A stretch of DNA of 64,000 nt from Pseudomonas abietaniphila (GTDB taxonomy: Bacteria; Pseudomonadota; Gammaproteobacteria; Pseudomonadales; Pseudomonadaceae). Under the pieces are notes generated by a model. That model did no database searches. It saw nothing but the letters and a program-made list of their open reading frames with translations, and had not been told where the DNA came from. Position numbers and translations under genes: made by a program. The DNA is taken from positions 1,612,001-1,676,000 of the forward strand of contig NZ_CP155619.1 of NCBI RefSeq assembly GCF_039697315.1. Direction: 5' to 3'. This document shows positions 16,741 through 26,057 of this stretch, piece by piece (position 1 is the first letter of the stretch; every line of letters begins with the position of its first letter).

Positions 16741-18927
16741 ATGACCAATAATACCGAGGCAGCAGGCGCTGTATCCGAACTTCTGCAGACCGTACTCAGC
16801 GAGCACAGCGTGGTGCCCCAAGGGCATTACCGTCCTCAGCCTGTCCCTGCACAGTCGTACCTTTACTTCACGGAAACCGACACCGACCGCATCCTCGACA
16901 ACCTCGACGGACTGCGCGACATGGTGTTTCCGCCATCGATGCATTTCGAAGAAGCGGAAAACCGCAGTGATCAACAATTTCCCTCGGTTTGCCTGATTGG
17001 CCTGGGACGTTGCGGTTCCAACATCGCCCTGGATGTCGCCGAACTGGTCTACAACGCGCGCACGTTCTACCTGAACCAACTGAACAACGACGACCGCCTG
17101 CGGGACGACAAGGGCTACAGCCCGGCTCGCTGGATTCGCAACAACCTGCGTCTGGTCCAGAACAAATCGAGCAAACCAGTGTTTCTGGTCGAACCGCTGG
17201 TGATGCTCGGCGACCTGGACAAGGACATCGCCGGGCGCATCCGCTTCTCACGCAAAGGTGAGAAAAGCGGTTTCATCAAGGACTACAGCAAGATGAAGAT
17301 CATGGACCTGTCCGAGGTCCATGCAGGGGGCGCCGGTAACGCACCGATCCTGGGTCAGTACCTGGCCAAGATCATCCTCAACAAAGACACCGAGCACTTC
17401 TCCAGCGCCGACTGGAAACTGATCCACTCGTACCTGATCGACTCCTGCGGTATCAAAGCCAACCAGTCGCGCCTGTATTTCTACATCTTCAGCGCCGGCG
17501 GCGGTACGGGCTCAGGCATGGCATCGGAATTCGGCCTGGCCCAGCAGTTCTCGTACATGAACAAAACCTTCGACACCAAGCCCGCTGGCGAAAACGACGG
17601 CAAGCGCGGCCGCTCGTTCGTGTTCGAACCGATCTTCACCAGCGGCATCTGCGTGCTGCCAAACATTTCCGATCACCGCAGTGAAATGTCCGAAGCCCTG
17701 CACATCAACGCCGGTCGTCTGCTGTGCAAGTACCTCGCAGAAGAATGGGACTTCTCGTACAACTTCGAGAATGAAGACAGCAGCGAAGCCAGCGTCATGG
17801 GCCGTATCCGCCCGTGGAACGCGATGATGCTGATCTCCAACGACATCATGCGCTACGCCGAAGAAAGCGATGACGGCACCATCGAGAACATCGACGTCAA
17901 CGCCATGGAGCGTCACGCCAACCAGTACATCTCACAACAGATCTTCAACATTCTAACGGCGCAAGCAGTCACCACCGACTACGACCAGAACTACTTCCGT
18001 CGGGCCGGCATCGACATCGGCGAGACCATTCGCCTGGACGCCAACGACCTGTTCATGAGCCTCGCCGGTCCGGTGGCCATTGCCTACGCCGAATCGGTGG
18101 TGCCGGAAACGCCAGTCGCGGGTTCCGACAAGCTCAAGCTGTTTGAAAAAGAGCAGCCACGCCTGGACATCGATGACCTGTTCTTCCGTTCCATCGACCT
18201 GCCGCACTTCAACAAGATGACCCAGGCCATCGAAGGCATCAGCCTGTTGCCGATCGAATCGCGCCGTTATCGCGCAGCACTGGAGCAATACAAGTCATCG
18301 GGTTACGACGCCGCCGCGCTGCACGACCTGCACTTCTTCAAGAATTGCTCGTCGGTGGTGTCGATCGTCTCGCTCCCCAAGGACTACAAGCTATCGTACA
18401 TGGACCTGAACCGGCTCAAGACACACCTCAACAGCCTGTTCCCCAACACCACGCTCAAGCGTTACGCCCTGGTGATCGGCGCCTCCGCCAACCTGTCGCT
18501 GACCACGCTGATCGCGAAAAGCCCGTGCCTGTCGGATGATTTCCTGACCTTGATCGTGGCGTTCATCAAGCGCTGCTTCGCCAAACAGCCGTATCGCTTC
18601 GATGACACGCTGGATAATTCGATTCTGGATTTCATCATGAGCGAGGAATTCGACGAGGGCCGGATTGACGATCTGCTCAACGAGTATGAAAACCCGGCGA
18701 AGATCCTGGACACCAACTGGTATGCGATCAAGCCAATGTACGAGAAGAAATACCGTGAGTTGATCGATGACAAATCCCGGTTCATCTCGATCAACGACAT
18801 TCGCATTTCGCGGGAGAGCGTGAAGAAAGCGGTGAAGTACCTGCGGGAGATTTACCGTCACCGGATTGGCAAGACGCGGGTGATCTCGCTGAATCAGCAT
18901 ACGGGGAAGACGGGGTATATGGCTTGA
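16741..18927 (+). CDS. Tubulin/FtsZ-superfamily GTPase-like protein (FtsZl-type)
   Basis: A 728-residue soluble protein of unknown function with the two hallmarks of the tubulin/FtsZ fold. CLIGLGRCGSN (84-94) corresponds to the first glycine loop (tubulin GQCGNQ) and SAGGGTGSGMA (251-261) to the tubulin signature GGGTGSG that binds GTP phosphates. The spacing of about 165 residues is longer than in FtsZ (about 85), implying insertions. It is roughly twice the length of FtsZ, with a C-terminal extension of several hundred residues ending in a basic helical tail. It may belong to FtsZl-1, a proteobacteria-restricted family predicted by Makarova and Koonin to remodel membranes. The start is ATG 16741 (MTNNTEAAGA); a TTG ten codons upstream is possible. 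It is monocistronic, flanked by nbdA and repeats. Confidence 0.8.
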   Translation: MTNNTEAAGAVSELLQTVLSEHSVVPQGHYRPQPVPAQSYLYFTETDTDRILDNLDGLRDMVFPPSMHFEEAENRSDQQFPSVCLIGLGRCGSNIALDVAELVYNARTFYLNQLNNDDRLRDDKGYSPARWIRNNLRLVQNKSSKPVFLVEPLVMLGDLDKDIAGRIRFSRKGEKSGFIKDYSKMKIMDLSEVHAGGAGNAPILGQYLAKIILNKDTEHFSSADWKLIHSYLIDSCGIKANQSRLYFYIFSAGGGTGSGMASEFGLAQQFSYMNKTFDTKPAGENDGKRGRSFVFEPIFTSGICVLPNISDHRSEMSEALHINAGRLLCKYLAEEWDFSYNFENEDSSEASVMGRIRPWNAMMLISNDIMRYAEESDDGTIENIDVNAMERHANQYISQQIFNILTAQAVTTDYDQNYFRRAGIDIGETIRLDANDLFMSLAGPVAIAYAESVVPETPVAGSDKLKLFEKEQPRLDIDDLFFRSIDLPHFNKMTQAIEGISLLPIESRRYRAALEQYKSSGYDAAALHDLHFFKNCSSVVSIVSLPKDYKLSYMDLNRLKTHLNSLFPNTTLKRYALVIGASANLSLTTLIAKSPCLSDDFLTLIVAFIKRCFAKQPYRFDDTLDNSILDFIMSEEFDEGRIDDLLNEYENPAKILDTNWYAIKPMYEKKYRELIDDKSRFISINDIRISRESVKKAVKYLREIYRHRIGKTRVISLNQHTGKTGYMA

Positions 18928-18974
18928 GATCGCTGGGTCTCGGATTGGATCGCTACATTGATGCCCTTCGGGCG

Positions 18975-19000
18975 CATTGGCGGGCAAGCGCGCTCCTACA
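18975..19000. repeat. Single REP element
   Basis: CATTGGCGGGCAAGCGCGCT followed by CCTACA is one REP arm of the TAGGAGCGCGCTTGCCCGC dialect in inverse orientation, just after the tubulin-like gene. Confidence 0.7.
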
Positions 19001-19050
19001 TTTGTTGCAACGTGCCACGGTCTGACAGACCGCGTCGGTAGCTTCTGATT

Positions 19051-19155
19051 GATCGTTCCCACGCTCCGCGTGGGAACGGAGCGACTGACGCTCTGCGTCA
19101 ACGTGGACGCGGAGCGTCCTGGCAAGCATTCCCACGCGGAGCGTGGGAACGATCG
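19051..19155. repeat. 105-base palindromic intergenic repeat
   Basis: GATCGTTCCCACGCTCCGCG opens the element and an inverse copy ending GCGTGGGAACGATC closes it; the middle holds GACGCTCTGCGTC and GGACGCGGAGCGTCC. A close copy lies at 25353-25456. Translated copies of such repeats are a known source of spurious small ORFs in pseudomonads. Together with the REP at 18975 it accounts for most of the 380-base gap between the tubulin-like and DUF2288 genes. Confidence 0.8.
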
Positions 19156-19307
19156 CGCAGAAACATCAGGCTAACGCGCTCCTACGGTTGAGAGTGGAGT
19201 AATAGAGCTCATCGATGGGACTTTCCGCTACCCACCCCCATGCAACCAGTTACCGCCCTACCCACTTTGCCATCACTACTCGCACCAAATCAGCGCACCA
19301 AAATCCC

Positions 19308-19607
19308 TCACGCCCGTTCCTGGATCAACACCCAGGGTGCAACAACGACCGCCCACAGTGGCGGGTCGCGCTCCAGCAAGTCCAGAGCCGTTGATTCAGA
19401 GACCTTCCCGACCTCCCCCGTGCTCAGCCAGGCCGCGACTTTCGCCTCGGCGTTCTCGGCAAATGCCTCGGCGACCGCGATCAAATCCTGCGAAGGCTCG
19501 ACCCACAACAGGGCACCCTTGGCAAAGAAAGGTTGCAATTCTTTCCACGTGATCGAAGCCGTTTCGCCAAGCAGTTTGGCATAGAGGGTGCTAGGTTCTT
19601 GCGTCAT
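19308..19607 (-). CDS. DUF2288 family protein
   Basis: A 99-residue cytoplasmic protein beginning MTQEPSTLYAKLLGETASITW, with FFAKGALLWVEPSQDLI in the first half. This is characteristic of the DUF2288 family of small, mainly helical proteins of unknown role. GGTGA lies six bases before the ATG at 19607; an in-frame GTG three codons upstream is the alternative start. It is convergent with the tubulin-like gene and divergent from braC. No functional link with either is evident. Confidence 0.75.
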   Translation of the reverse strand: MTQEPSTLYAKLLGETASITWKELQPFFAKGALLWVEPSQDLIAVAEAFAENAEAKVAAWLSTGEVGKVSESTALDLLERDPPLWAVVVAPWVLIQERA

Positions 19608-19829
19608 GGGTTTCACCGTTTGGAAAATCGGCGTAATGATACCGCCGCCTTACCGACCGACAAACCCGGATTCAAGTGATTGATTGCAGAGAACTTCGCT
19701 CAGGCCGATAGATTGAACGACCCGGTTCGTCGATAGACCGGCTTGATTGTGTATCTTTCTTTCGATTAAGCGACATCAACAGGTTTTGCCCCCTGCAGCC
19801 AGCTTTTCAAGCGCTCGACCGGCGCTCTA

Positions 19830-19847
19830 AACTGTTCCGGTACAGTT
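19830..19847. promoter_or_regulatory. Inverted repeat in the braC leader region
   Basis: AACTGT-TCCGGT-ACAGTT is a clean inverted repeat about 90 bases before the braC start, in the 328-base gap between the DUF2288 gene and braC. It is a reasonable operator or promoter-overlapping site. I cannot name the regulator and see nothing else clear in this gap. Confidence 0.35.
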
Positions 19848-19935
19848 GCTGGGGGTGTGGCCTGGATTAATCAATCCGGTCCTGCAGCTTCTGGCCGTCA
19901 GGATTATAAAAACTACAACGCAAGAGTGGAGCATC

Positions 19936-21063
19936 ATGACTAAGGGTATTAATCAGATTTCCAAGCTGTTTGCCGCACTGGTTCTGGCGGGGGTTGCCAG
20001 CCATTCGTTCGCAGCTGACACCATCAAGATCGGTATCGCCGGTCCCAAGACCGGTGCTGTCGCCCAATACGGCGACATGCAGTTCAGCGGCGCCAAAATG
20101 GCCATCGCTGACATCAACGCCAAAGGCGGCGTGGATGGCAAGAAACTCGAAGCCGTTGAATACGACGACGCCTGTGACCCTAAACAAGCGGTCGCAATCG
20201 CCAACAAAGTGGTCAACGACGGCGTGAAATTCGTGGTCGGCCACCTGTGCTCCAGCTCCACTCAGCCCGCGTCCGACATCTACGAAGACGAAGGCATCAT
20301 CATGATCACTCCGGCTGCCACCAGCCCGGAAATCACCAACCGTGGCTACAAAATGGTGTTCCGCACCATCGGCCTGGACAGCGCACAAGGCCCGGCCGCT
20401 GGCAACTACATCGCCAAGCAGGTCAAGCCGAAGGTCGTTGCGGTCATCCACGACAAACAGCAGTACGGTGAAGGTATCGCCACTGCCGTTAAACAGACTC
20501 TGGAAAAAGACGGCGTGAAAGTCGCCCTGTTCGAAGGCATCAACGCCGGCGACAAGGACTTCTCCTCGCTGATCGCCAAAATGAAGCAAGCCAACGTCGA
20601 CTTCGTCTACTACGGCGGCTACCACCCTGAGCTGGGTCTGATCCTGCGCCAGGCACAGGAAAAAGGCCTGAAAGCCGGCTTCATGGGTCCGGAAGGCGTA
20701 GGTAACGCATCCATCTCGCAGATCGCTCAGGACGCGTCCGAAGGCCTGCTGGTCACCCTGCCGAAATCCTTCGACCAGGACCCTGCCAACCAGGCACTGG
20801 TAGAAGAATTCAAAGCCAAGAAAGAAGACCCGAGCGGTCCTTTCGTGTTCCCGGCCTACGCCGCTGTTGAAGTGATCGCTGACGGCATCAAGGCCGCCAA
20901 GTCGGAAGACACCAAGAAAGTGTCTGACGCCATCCGCGCCGGCACCTTCAAGACCCCTACCGGCGATCTGTCTTTTGACGGCAAGGGTGACTTGAAAGAC
21001 TTCAAATTCGTCGTTTACACCTGGCACAAAGATGGCACCAAGACTGAAGCCCCTGTGAAGTAA
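19936..21063 (+). CDS. braC: Branched-chain amino-acid ABC transporter, periplasmic binding protein BraC
   Basis: Periplasmic receptor for Leu, Ile and Val. The 375-residue precursor has a Sec signal peptide (KGINQISKLFAALVLAG ... SHSFA, cleavage about residue 26). The mature type-I periplasmic fold starts DTIKIGIAGPKTGAVAQYGD and includes VVGHLCSSSTQPASDIY, typical of LivK/BraC. AGTGGAG lies just upstream of the ATG. It is the first gene of braCDEFG. A terminator-like hairpin directly after it should reduce read-through into the membrane and ATPase genes, giving an excess of binding protein. Confidence 0.95.
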   Translation: MTKGINQISKLFAALVLAGVASHSFAADTIKIGIAGPKTGAVAQYGDMQFSGAKMAIADINAKGGVDGKKLEAVEYDDACDPKQAVAIANKVVNDGVKFVVGHLCSSSTQPASDIYEDEGIIMITPAATSPEITNRGYKMVFRTIGLDSAQGPAAGNYIAKQVKPKVVAVIHDKQQYGEGIATAVKQTLEKDGVKVALFEGINAGDKDFSSLIAKMKQANVDFVYYGGYHPELGLILRQAQEKGLKAGFMGPEGVGNASISQIAQDASEGLLVTLPKSFDQDPANQALVEEFKAKKEDPSGPFVFPAYAAVEVIADGIKAAKSEDTKKVSDAIRAGTFKTPTGDLSFDGKGDLKDFKFVVYTWHKDGTKTEAPVK

Positions 21064-21084
21064 TCACACGCCCAGTATTGCCCC

Positions 21085-21117
21085 AAAGCCCACTGCAACC
21101 GCAGTGGGCTTTGTTTT
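21085..21117 (+). terminator. Partial terminator between braC and braD
   Basis: AAAGCCCACTGC and GCAGTGGGCTTT form a perfect 12-base stem around AACC, followed by GTTTT, 22 bases after the braC stop. Because braDEFG follow in the same direction with no other strong promoter visible, it probably acts as an attenuator. Confidence 0.8.
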
Positions 21118-21279
21118 ACGAGGGGAATGGATTTCACAAGAATCCAGACGCCTGAACATCTTGAAACCGCACCAGTGAATCACTGGGCTCGTGCCGAACG
21201 CGGACGTAGATCACGACGCGCGAGCGGGAAAAAGACTTCACCAGTGAAACACCAGGCAGGTTTTTAGGAGCACTTTGCA

Positions 21280-22202
<923 letters not shown>

Positions 22203-22206
<4 letters not shown>

Positions 22207-23465
22207 CCAGGAATCTCAAATCGGCCCTCTTCAGCGCAGTGCTGGTGCTGGCCGTCGCTTACCCGATCCTCGGGCTCAAACTGGACATCGTCGGGGTCAA
22301 CCTGGCCGTCGTCGGTGCAAGCACCACCACCGTGCTGGTGATCTTCGCCGCCGCGCTGCTGATGTTCCTGCGTGTGCTGTTCAACGAACAGATCAGCGCC
22401 ATGTGGCGTTCGCGCCCGCAAAAGCAAATGGTGTCGGACAAGGCCAGCAACTTCCTGACCCTGCCGTCGACGCAGCGCTGGTTCCTCGGCGCAATCGTCA
22501 TCGCGGCCCTGGTCTGGCCGTTCTTCGGCTCGCGCGGCGCGGTGGACATCGCCACGCTGATCCTGATCTACGTGATGCTCGGCCTGGGGCTGAACATCGT
22601 GGTCGGTCTGGCGGGGCTTCTGGACCTGGGTTACGTCGGCTTCTATGCCGTCGGTGCTTACACCTACGCCCTGCTGCAGCACTACTTCGGCTTCGGTTTC
22701 TGGATCTGCCTGCCGCTGGCCGGTCTGGCGTCTGCGACCTTTGGCTTCCTGCTGGGCTTCCCGGTGCTGCGTCTGCGCGGCGACTATCTGGCGATCGTGA
22801 CGCTGGGTTTCGGCGAAATCATTCGTCTGTTCCTGCGTAACCTGACCGACATCACCGGCGGCCCGAACGGCATCAGCAACATCGAAAAACCGACGCTGTT
22901 CGGCCTCACGTTCGAGCGCAAAGCGGCTGAAGGGATGCAGACTTTCCACGAGTATTTCGGCCTGGAATACAACTCCATCAACAAGGTGATCTTCCTTTAC
23001 CTGATCGCCCTGTTGCTGGCGCTGTTGGCGCTGTTCGTGATCAACCGTCTGCTGCGCATGCCGATCGGCCGCGCGTGGGAAGCCCTGCGCGAAGACGAAA
23101 TCGCCTGCCGTGCACTGGGCCTGAACCCTACGGTGATCAAGCTCTCGGCGTTCACCCTCGGTGCGGCGTTCGCCGGTTTTGCCGGCAGCTTCTTTGCCGC
23201 GCGGCAAGGCCTGATCACCCCGGAATCGTTCACCTTCCTTGAGTCGGCGATCATCCTCGCCATCGTGGTACTGGGCGGCATGGGCTCGCAGCTGGGCGTG
23301 ATTCTCGCTGCAGTGGTGATGATCCTGTTGCCTGAACTGCTCCGCGAATTCAGCGAATACCGGATGTTGGGCTTCGGCGCCTTGATGGTGCTGATGATGA
23401 TCTGGCGTCCTCAGGGCTTCCTGCCAATGCAGCGTCCCGTCATGAAACTCAAAGGGGAACGCTGA
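22203..23465 (+). CDS. braE: Branched-chain amino-acid ABC transporter permease BraE (LivM)
   Basis: A 420-residue permease. The N-terminal half carries extra hydrophobic segments typical of LivM (about 420 residues, longer than LivH). The conserved region includes [20 protein letters not shown] and the coupling loop [18 protein letters not shown]. It overlaps braD by four bases and braF by one (TGATG), consistent with a tightly coupled operon. Confidence 0.95.
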
Positions 23466-24232
23466 TGAGCCGTCCACTTCTGCAAGCTTCGGGCTTGAGC
23501 ATGCGCTTCGGCGGCCTCTTGGCGGTCAACGGCGTGGGCCTGACTGTCAACGAGAAACAGGTGGTGTCGATGATCGGCCCGAACGGCGCCGGCAAGACCA
23601 CCGTGTTCAACTGCCTGACCGGTTTCTACAAACCGACGGCGGGCACCATCCTGCTCGACGGCGAACCGATTCAAGGGCTGGCCGGTCACGAGATCGCGCG
23701 CAAGGGCGTGGTGCGTACCTTCCAGAACGTGCGTCTGTTCAAGGAAATGACCGCGGTGGAAAACCTGTTGGTTGCCCAGCACCGTCACCTCAACACCAAC
23801 TTCCTGTCCGGCCTGTTCAAGACCCCGTCGTATCGCAAAAGCGAACGCGAGGCCATGGAATACGCCGAGCACTGGCTTGAAGCGGTTGACCTCAAAGCCT
23901 TCGCCAACCGCCCTGCCGGTACGCTGGCGTACGGTCAGCAGCGTCGTCTGGAAATCGCCCGCTGCATGATGACCCGTCCGCGCATCCTGATGCTCGACGA
24001 GCCGGCGGCGGGGCTGAACCCCAAGGAAACCGAAGACCTCAAGGCACTGATCGGCGTGCTGCGTAACGAGCACAACGCCACGGTGTTGCTGATCGAGCAC
24101 GACATGAAGCTGGTCATGAGCATTTCCGACCACATCGTGGTGATCAACCAGGGCACACCCCTGGCCGACGGCACGCCCGAGCAGATCCGTGACAATCCTG
24201 AAGTGATCAAAGCCTACCTGGGGGAAGCGTAA
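23465..24232 (+). CDS. braF: Branched-chain amino-acid ABC transporter ATPase BraF (LivG)
   Basis: A 255-residue ATP-binding subunit with Walker A GPNGAGKT, the LivG-type ABC signature LAYGQQRRLEIAR (in place of the common LSGGQ), Walker B ILMLDEPAAGLN and the switch His in LLIEHDM. It pairs with BraG at the cytoplasmic face of BraDE. It starts one base into the braE stop and ends immediately before braG. Confidence 0.95.
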   Translation: MSRPLLQASGLSMRFGGLLAVNGVGLTVNEKQVVSMIGPNGAGKTTVFNCLTGFYKPTAGTILLDGEPIQGLAGHEIARKGVVRTFQNVRLFKEMTAVENLLVAQHRHLNTNFLSGLFKTPSYRKSEREAMEYAEHWLEAVDLKAFANRPAGTLAYGQQRRLEIARCMMTRPRILMLDEPAAGLNPKETEDLKALIGVLRNEHNATVLLIEHDMKLVMSISDHIVVINQGTPLADGTPEQIRDNPEVIKAYLGEA

Positions 24233-24934
24233 ATGCTGCAGTTCGACAACGTTTCCACTTTCTACGGCAAGATCCAGGCGCTGCACGGCGTCAGCATCGA
24301 CGTGCAACAGGGTGAGATCGTGACCCTGATCGGCGCCAACGGTGCGGGCAAATCCACCCTGCTGATGACGCTCTGCGGTTCGCCGCGCGCGCACAGCGGC
24401 AGCATCCGCTACATGGGTGAAGAGCTGGTGGGCCTGGAGTCCTCGGTGATCATGCGCAAGAGCATCGCGGTGGTGCCGGAAGGCCGCCGCGTGTTCGCCC
24501 GTCTGACCGTGGAAGAGAACCTGGCCATGGGCGGGTTCTTCACCGATAAAGGCGATTATCAGGAGCAGATGGACAAGGTTCTGGCCTTGTTCCCGCGCCT
24601 GAAAGAACGCTTCAACCAGCGCGGCGGCACCATGTCCGGCGGCGAACAGCAGATGCTCGCCATCGGTCGCGCACTGATGAGCAAACCCAAGCTGCTGTTG
24701 CTCGATGAGCCGTCGCTGGGGCTGGCGCCGATCATCATTCAGCAGATCTTCGAGATCGTTGAACAACTGCGTCGAGATGGTGTGACGGTGTTCCTGGTCG
24801 AACAGAATGCCAACCAGGCGCTGAAGATTGCTGACCGTGCGTATGTTCTGGAGAACGGCCGGGTGGTGATGCAGGGTTCGGGCGCTGAGTTGCTGGTTGA
24901 TCCGAAAGTGCGGGATGCGTATTTGGGGGGGTGA
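24233..24934 (+). CDS. braG: Branched-chain amino-acid ABC transporter ATPase BraG (LivF)
   Basis: A 233-residue ATP-binding subunit with Walker A GANGAGKS, signature MSGGEQQMLAIGRAL, Walker B LLLLDEPSLGLAP and switch FLVEQN. It starts at the base after the braF stop. It is the last gene of the operon and is followed by a strong terminator. Confidence 0.95.
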   Translation: MLQFDNVSTFYGKIQALHGVSIDVQQGEIVTLIGANGAGKSTLLMTLCGSPRAHSGSIRYMGEELVGLESSVIMRKSIAVVPEGRRVFARLTVEENLAMGGFFTDKGDYQEQMDKVLALFPRLKERFNQRGGTMSGGEQQMLAIGRALMSKPKLLLLDEPSLGLAPIIIQQIFEIVEQLRRDGVTVFLVEQNANQALKIADRAYVLENGRVVMQGSGAELLVDPKVRDAYLGG

Positions 24935-24968
24935 TTCCCCTGCCCTCGGGCGTTTCGGAAACGTGTGG

Positions 24969-24996
24969 AAAGGCCCCTTTTTTGGGGCCTTTTTTA
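24969..24996 (+). terminator. Rho-independent terminator of braCDEFG
   Basis: AAAGGCCCC and GGGGCCTTT form a 9-base perfect stem around TTTTTT, followed by TTTTATT, 34 bases after braG. Confidence 0.9.
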
Positions 24997-25003
24997 TTGG
25001 GGC

Positions 25004-25046
25004 TTAGGGTTGGGATTGGGATTGGGATTGGGATTGGGATTGGGGG
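25004..25046. repeat. Telomere-like hexamer array (TTGGGA)n
   Basis: TTAGGG, then five tandem TTGGGA units and TTGGGGG, give seven G-runs of three or more within 43 bases. The plus strand could form a G-quadruplex. It sits between the bra terminator and compound repeat B. Confidence 0.9.
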
Positions 25047-25318
25047 TATATCCATTTCTGCGGTAACGGCGGCTTAGGGTTCCGCTCTTACAGCGGGTCA
25101 CTTTTGAAAAGGCACCAAAAGTAACCAAAAGTGCCCTGCTCCTGGTTGGGTCCGACTTCGTCGGATTCCCGCACTCCGACGACGCTCCGTGGGCCCGCGC
25201 CGAACGGACATCCATGTCCTGACGGCGCTCTCGCGGCATCCATGCCGCTCGGCCCACTGCGCGTCGTCTGCGTTTGGCCTGCACCCAAGTCGCGATTGGC
25301 GGTGTCTGGACTGGCTCG
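25046..25318 (-). repeat. Left arm of compound inverted repeat B
   Basis: Inverse copy of the arm at 25645-26012, starting GGTATATCCATTTCTGCGGT and containing CCGACTTCGTCGG, GGACATCCATGTCC and GGCATCCATGCC palindromes. It is nearly identical in reverse to 7591-7860. Arginine-rich reading frames across it have no domain. Confidence 0.85.
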
Positions 25319-25352
25319 GCAGGAAGATCAAAAGCCAGAGCCAAGAGCAGGC

Positions 25353-25456
25353 GATCGTTCTCGCGCTCCACGTGGTAACGGAGCGACTGACGCTCTGCGT
25401 CAACGTGGACGCGGAGAGTCCTGGCAGGCACTCCCACGCGGAGCGTGGGAACGATC
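25353..25456. repeat. 104-base palindromic intergenic repeat inside element B
   Basis: Copy of the repeat at 19051-19155, bounded by GATCGTTC on the left and GTGGGAACGATC on the right, with GACGCTCTGCGTCAACGTGG inside. It lies between the left arm and the core of element B; element A has no such insert. Confidence 0.8.
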
Positions 25457-25508
25457 ACGAAGCAAGCATTGCGAATAACCGGTCTGCTTTTGATTGTGGC
25501 CGGAGGCC

Positions 25509-25641
25509 GTAGGAGCGCGCTTGCCCGCGATCTGCCGCGCAGCGGTAGCGAAATCAAGCGACTCGGTTGTACCTGATACACCGCATGCATCGGATTTGCT
25601 GCCGGTTCCCGGCAGATCGCGGGACAAGCCACGCTCCTACA
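25509..25641. repeat. REP-bounded core of compound repeat B
   Basis: GTAGGAGCGCGCTTGCCCGC opens and GGGACAAGCCACGCTCCTAC closes this unit. The left REP belongs to the CGCGCTTGCCCGC dialect and the right one to the CGTGGCTTGTCCCGC dialect, so the two ends are of different subfamilies. A CGGTTCCCGG hairpin is shared with 11904-12039. Confidence 0.8.
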
Positions 25642-25644
25642 ACT

Positions 25645-26012
25645 ATGGGTGAAGTGCGGGAAATGGATGCACGAACCAAGAAGGCGATGAGCGTTAGCTC
25701 CAGCCCGAATTGCTCTTGTACGCGACAGTCCAGACACCAAAAATCGCGACTTGGGTGCAGGCCAAACGTAGACGACGCGGAGTGGGTCGAGCGGCATGGA
25801 TGCCGCGAGAGCGGCATGGATGCCGCGAGAGCGCCGTCAGGACATGGATGTCCGTTCGGCGCGGGCCCACGGAGCGTCGTCGGAGTGCGGGAATCCGACG
25901 AAGTCGGACCTAACCAGGAGCAAAGCGTTTTTGGTTACTTTTGTCGCTTTTTACAAAAGTGACCCGCTGTAAGAGCGGAACCACAAGTAGCCGTTACCGC
26001 AGCAACGGATAC
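25645..26012 (+). repeat. Right arm of compound inverted repeat B
   Basis: A ~368-base arm ending GTTACCGCAGCAACGGAT, matching 7591-7860 closely and 7072-7386 in inverse. It carries an exact tandem duplication of GCGGCATGGATGCCGCGAGA (25791-25810 and 25811-25830) that the other copies lack. Together with the terminator, hexamer array and other repeats it explains the 1.1-kb gap between braG and the LysR gene. Confidence 0.85.
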
Positions 26013-26057
26013 TCACCCCATACCCCACCCAACCCCAAGAAAAAAAACATCGACAAC

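Noticed and set aside
25004..25046. CRISPR or minisatellite-type array
   Set aside because: The units are 6-base direct repeats without spacers; this is a simple hexamer array.
24994..25797. Arginine-rich 267-codon minus-strand frame ending in Asn-Pro repeats
   Set aside because: It runs through the hexamer array, both palindromic repeats and the core of element B. The peptide changes character at each repeat boundary, so it is not a gene.
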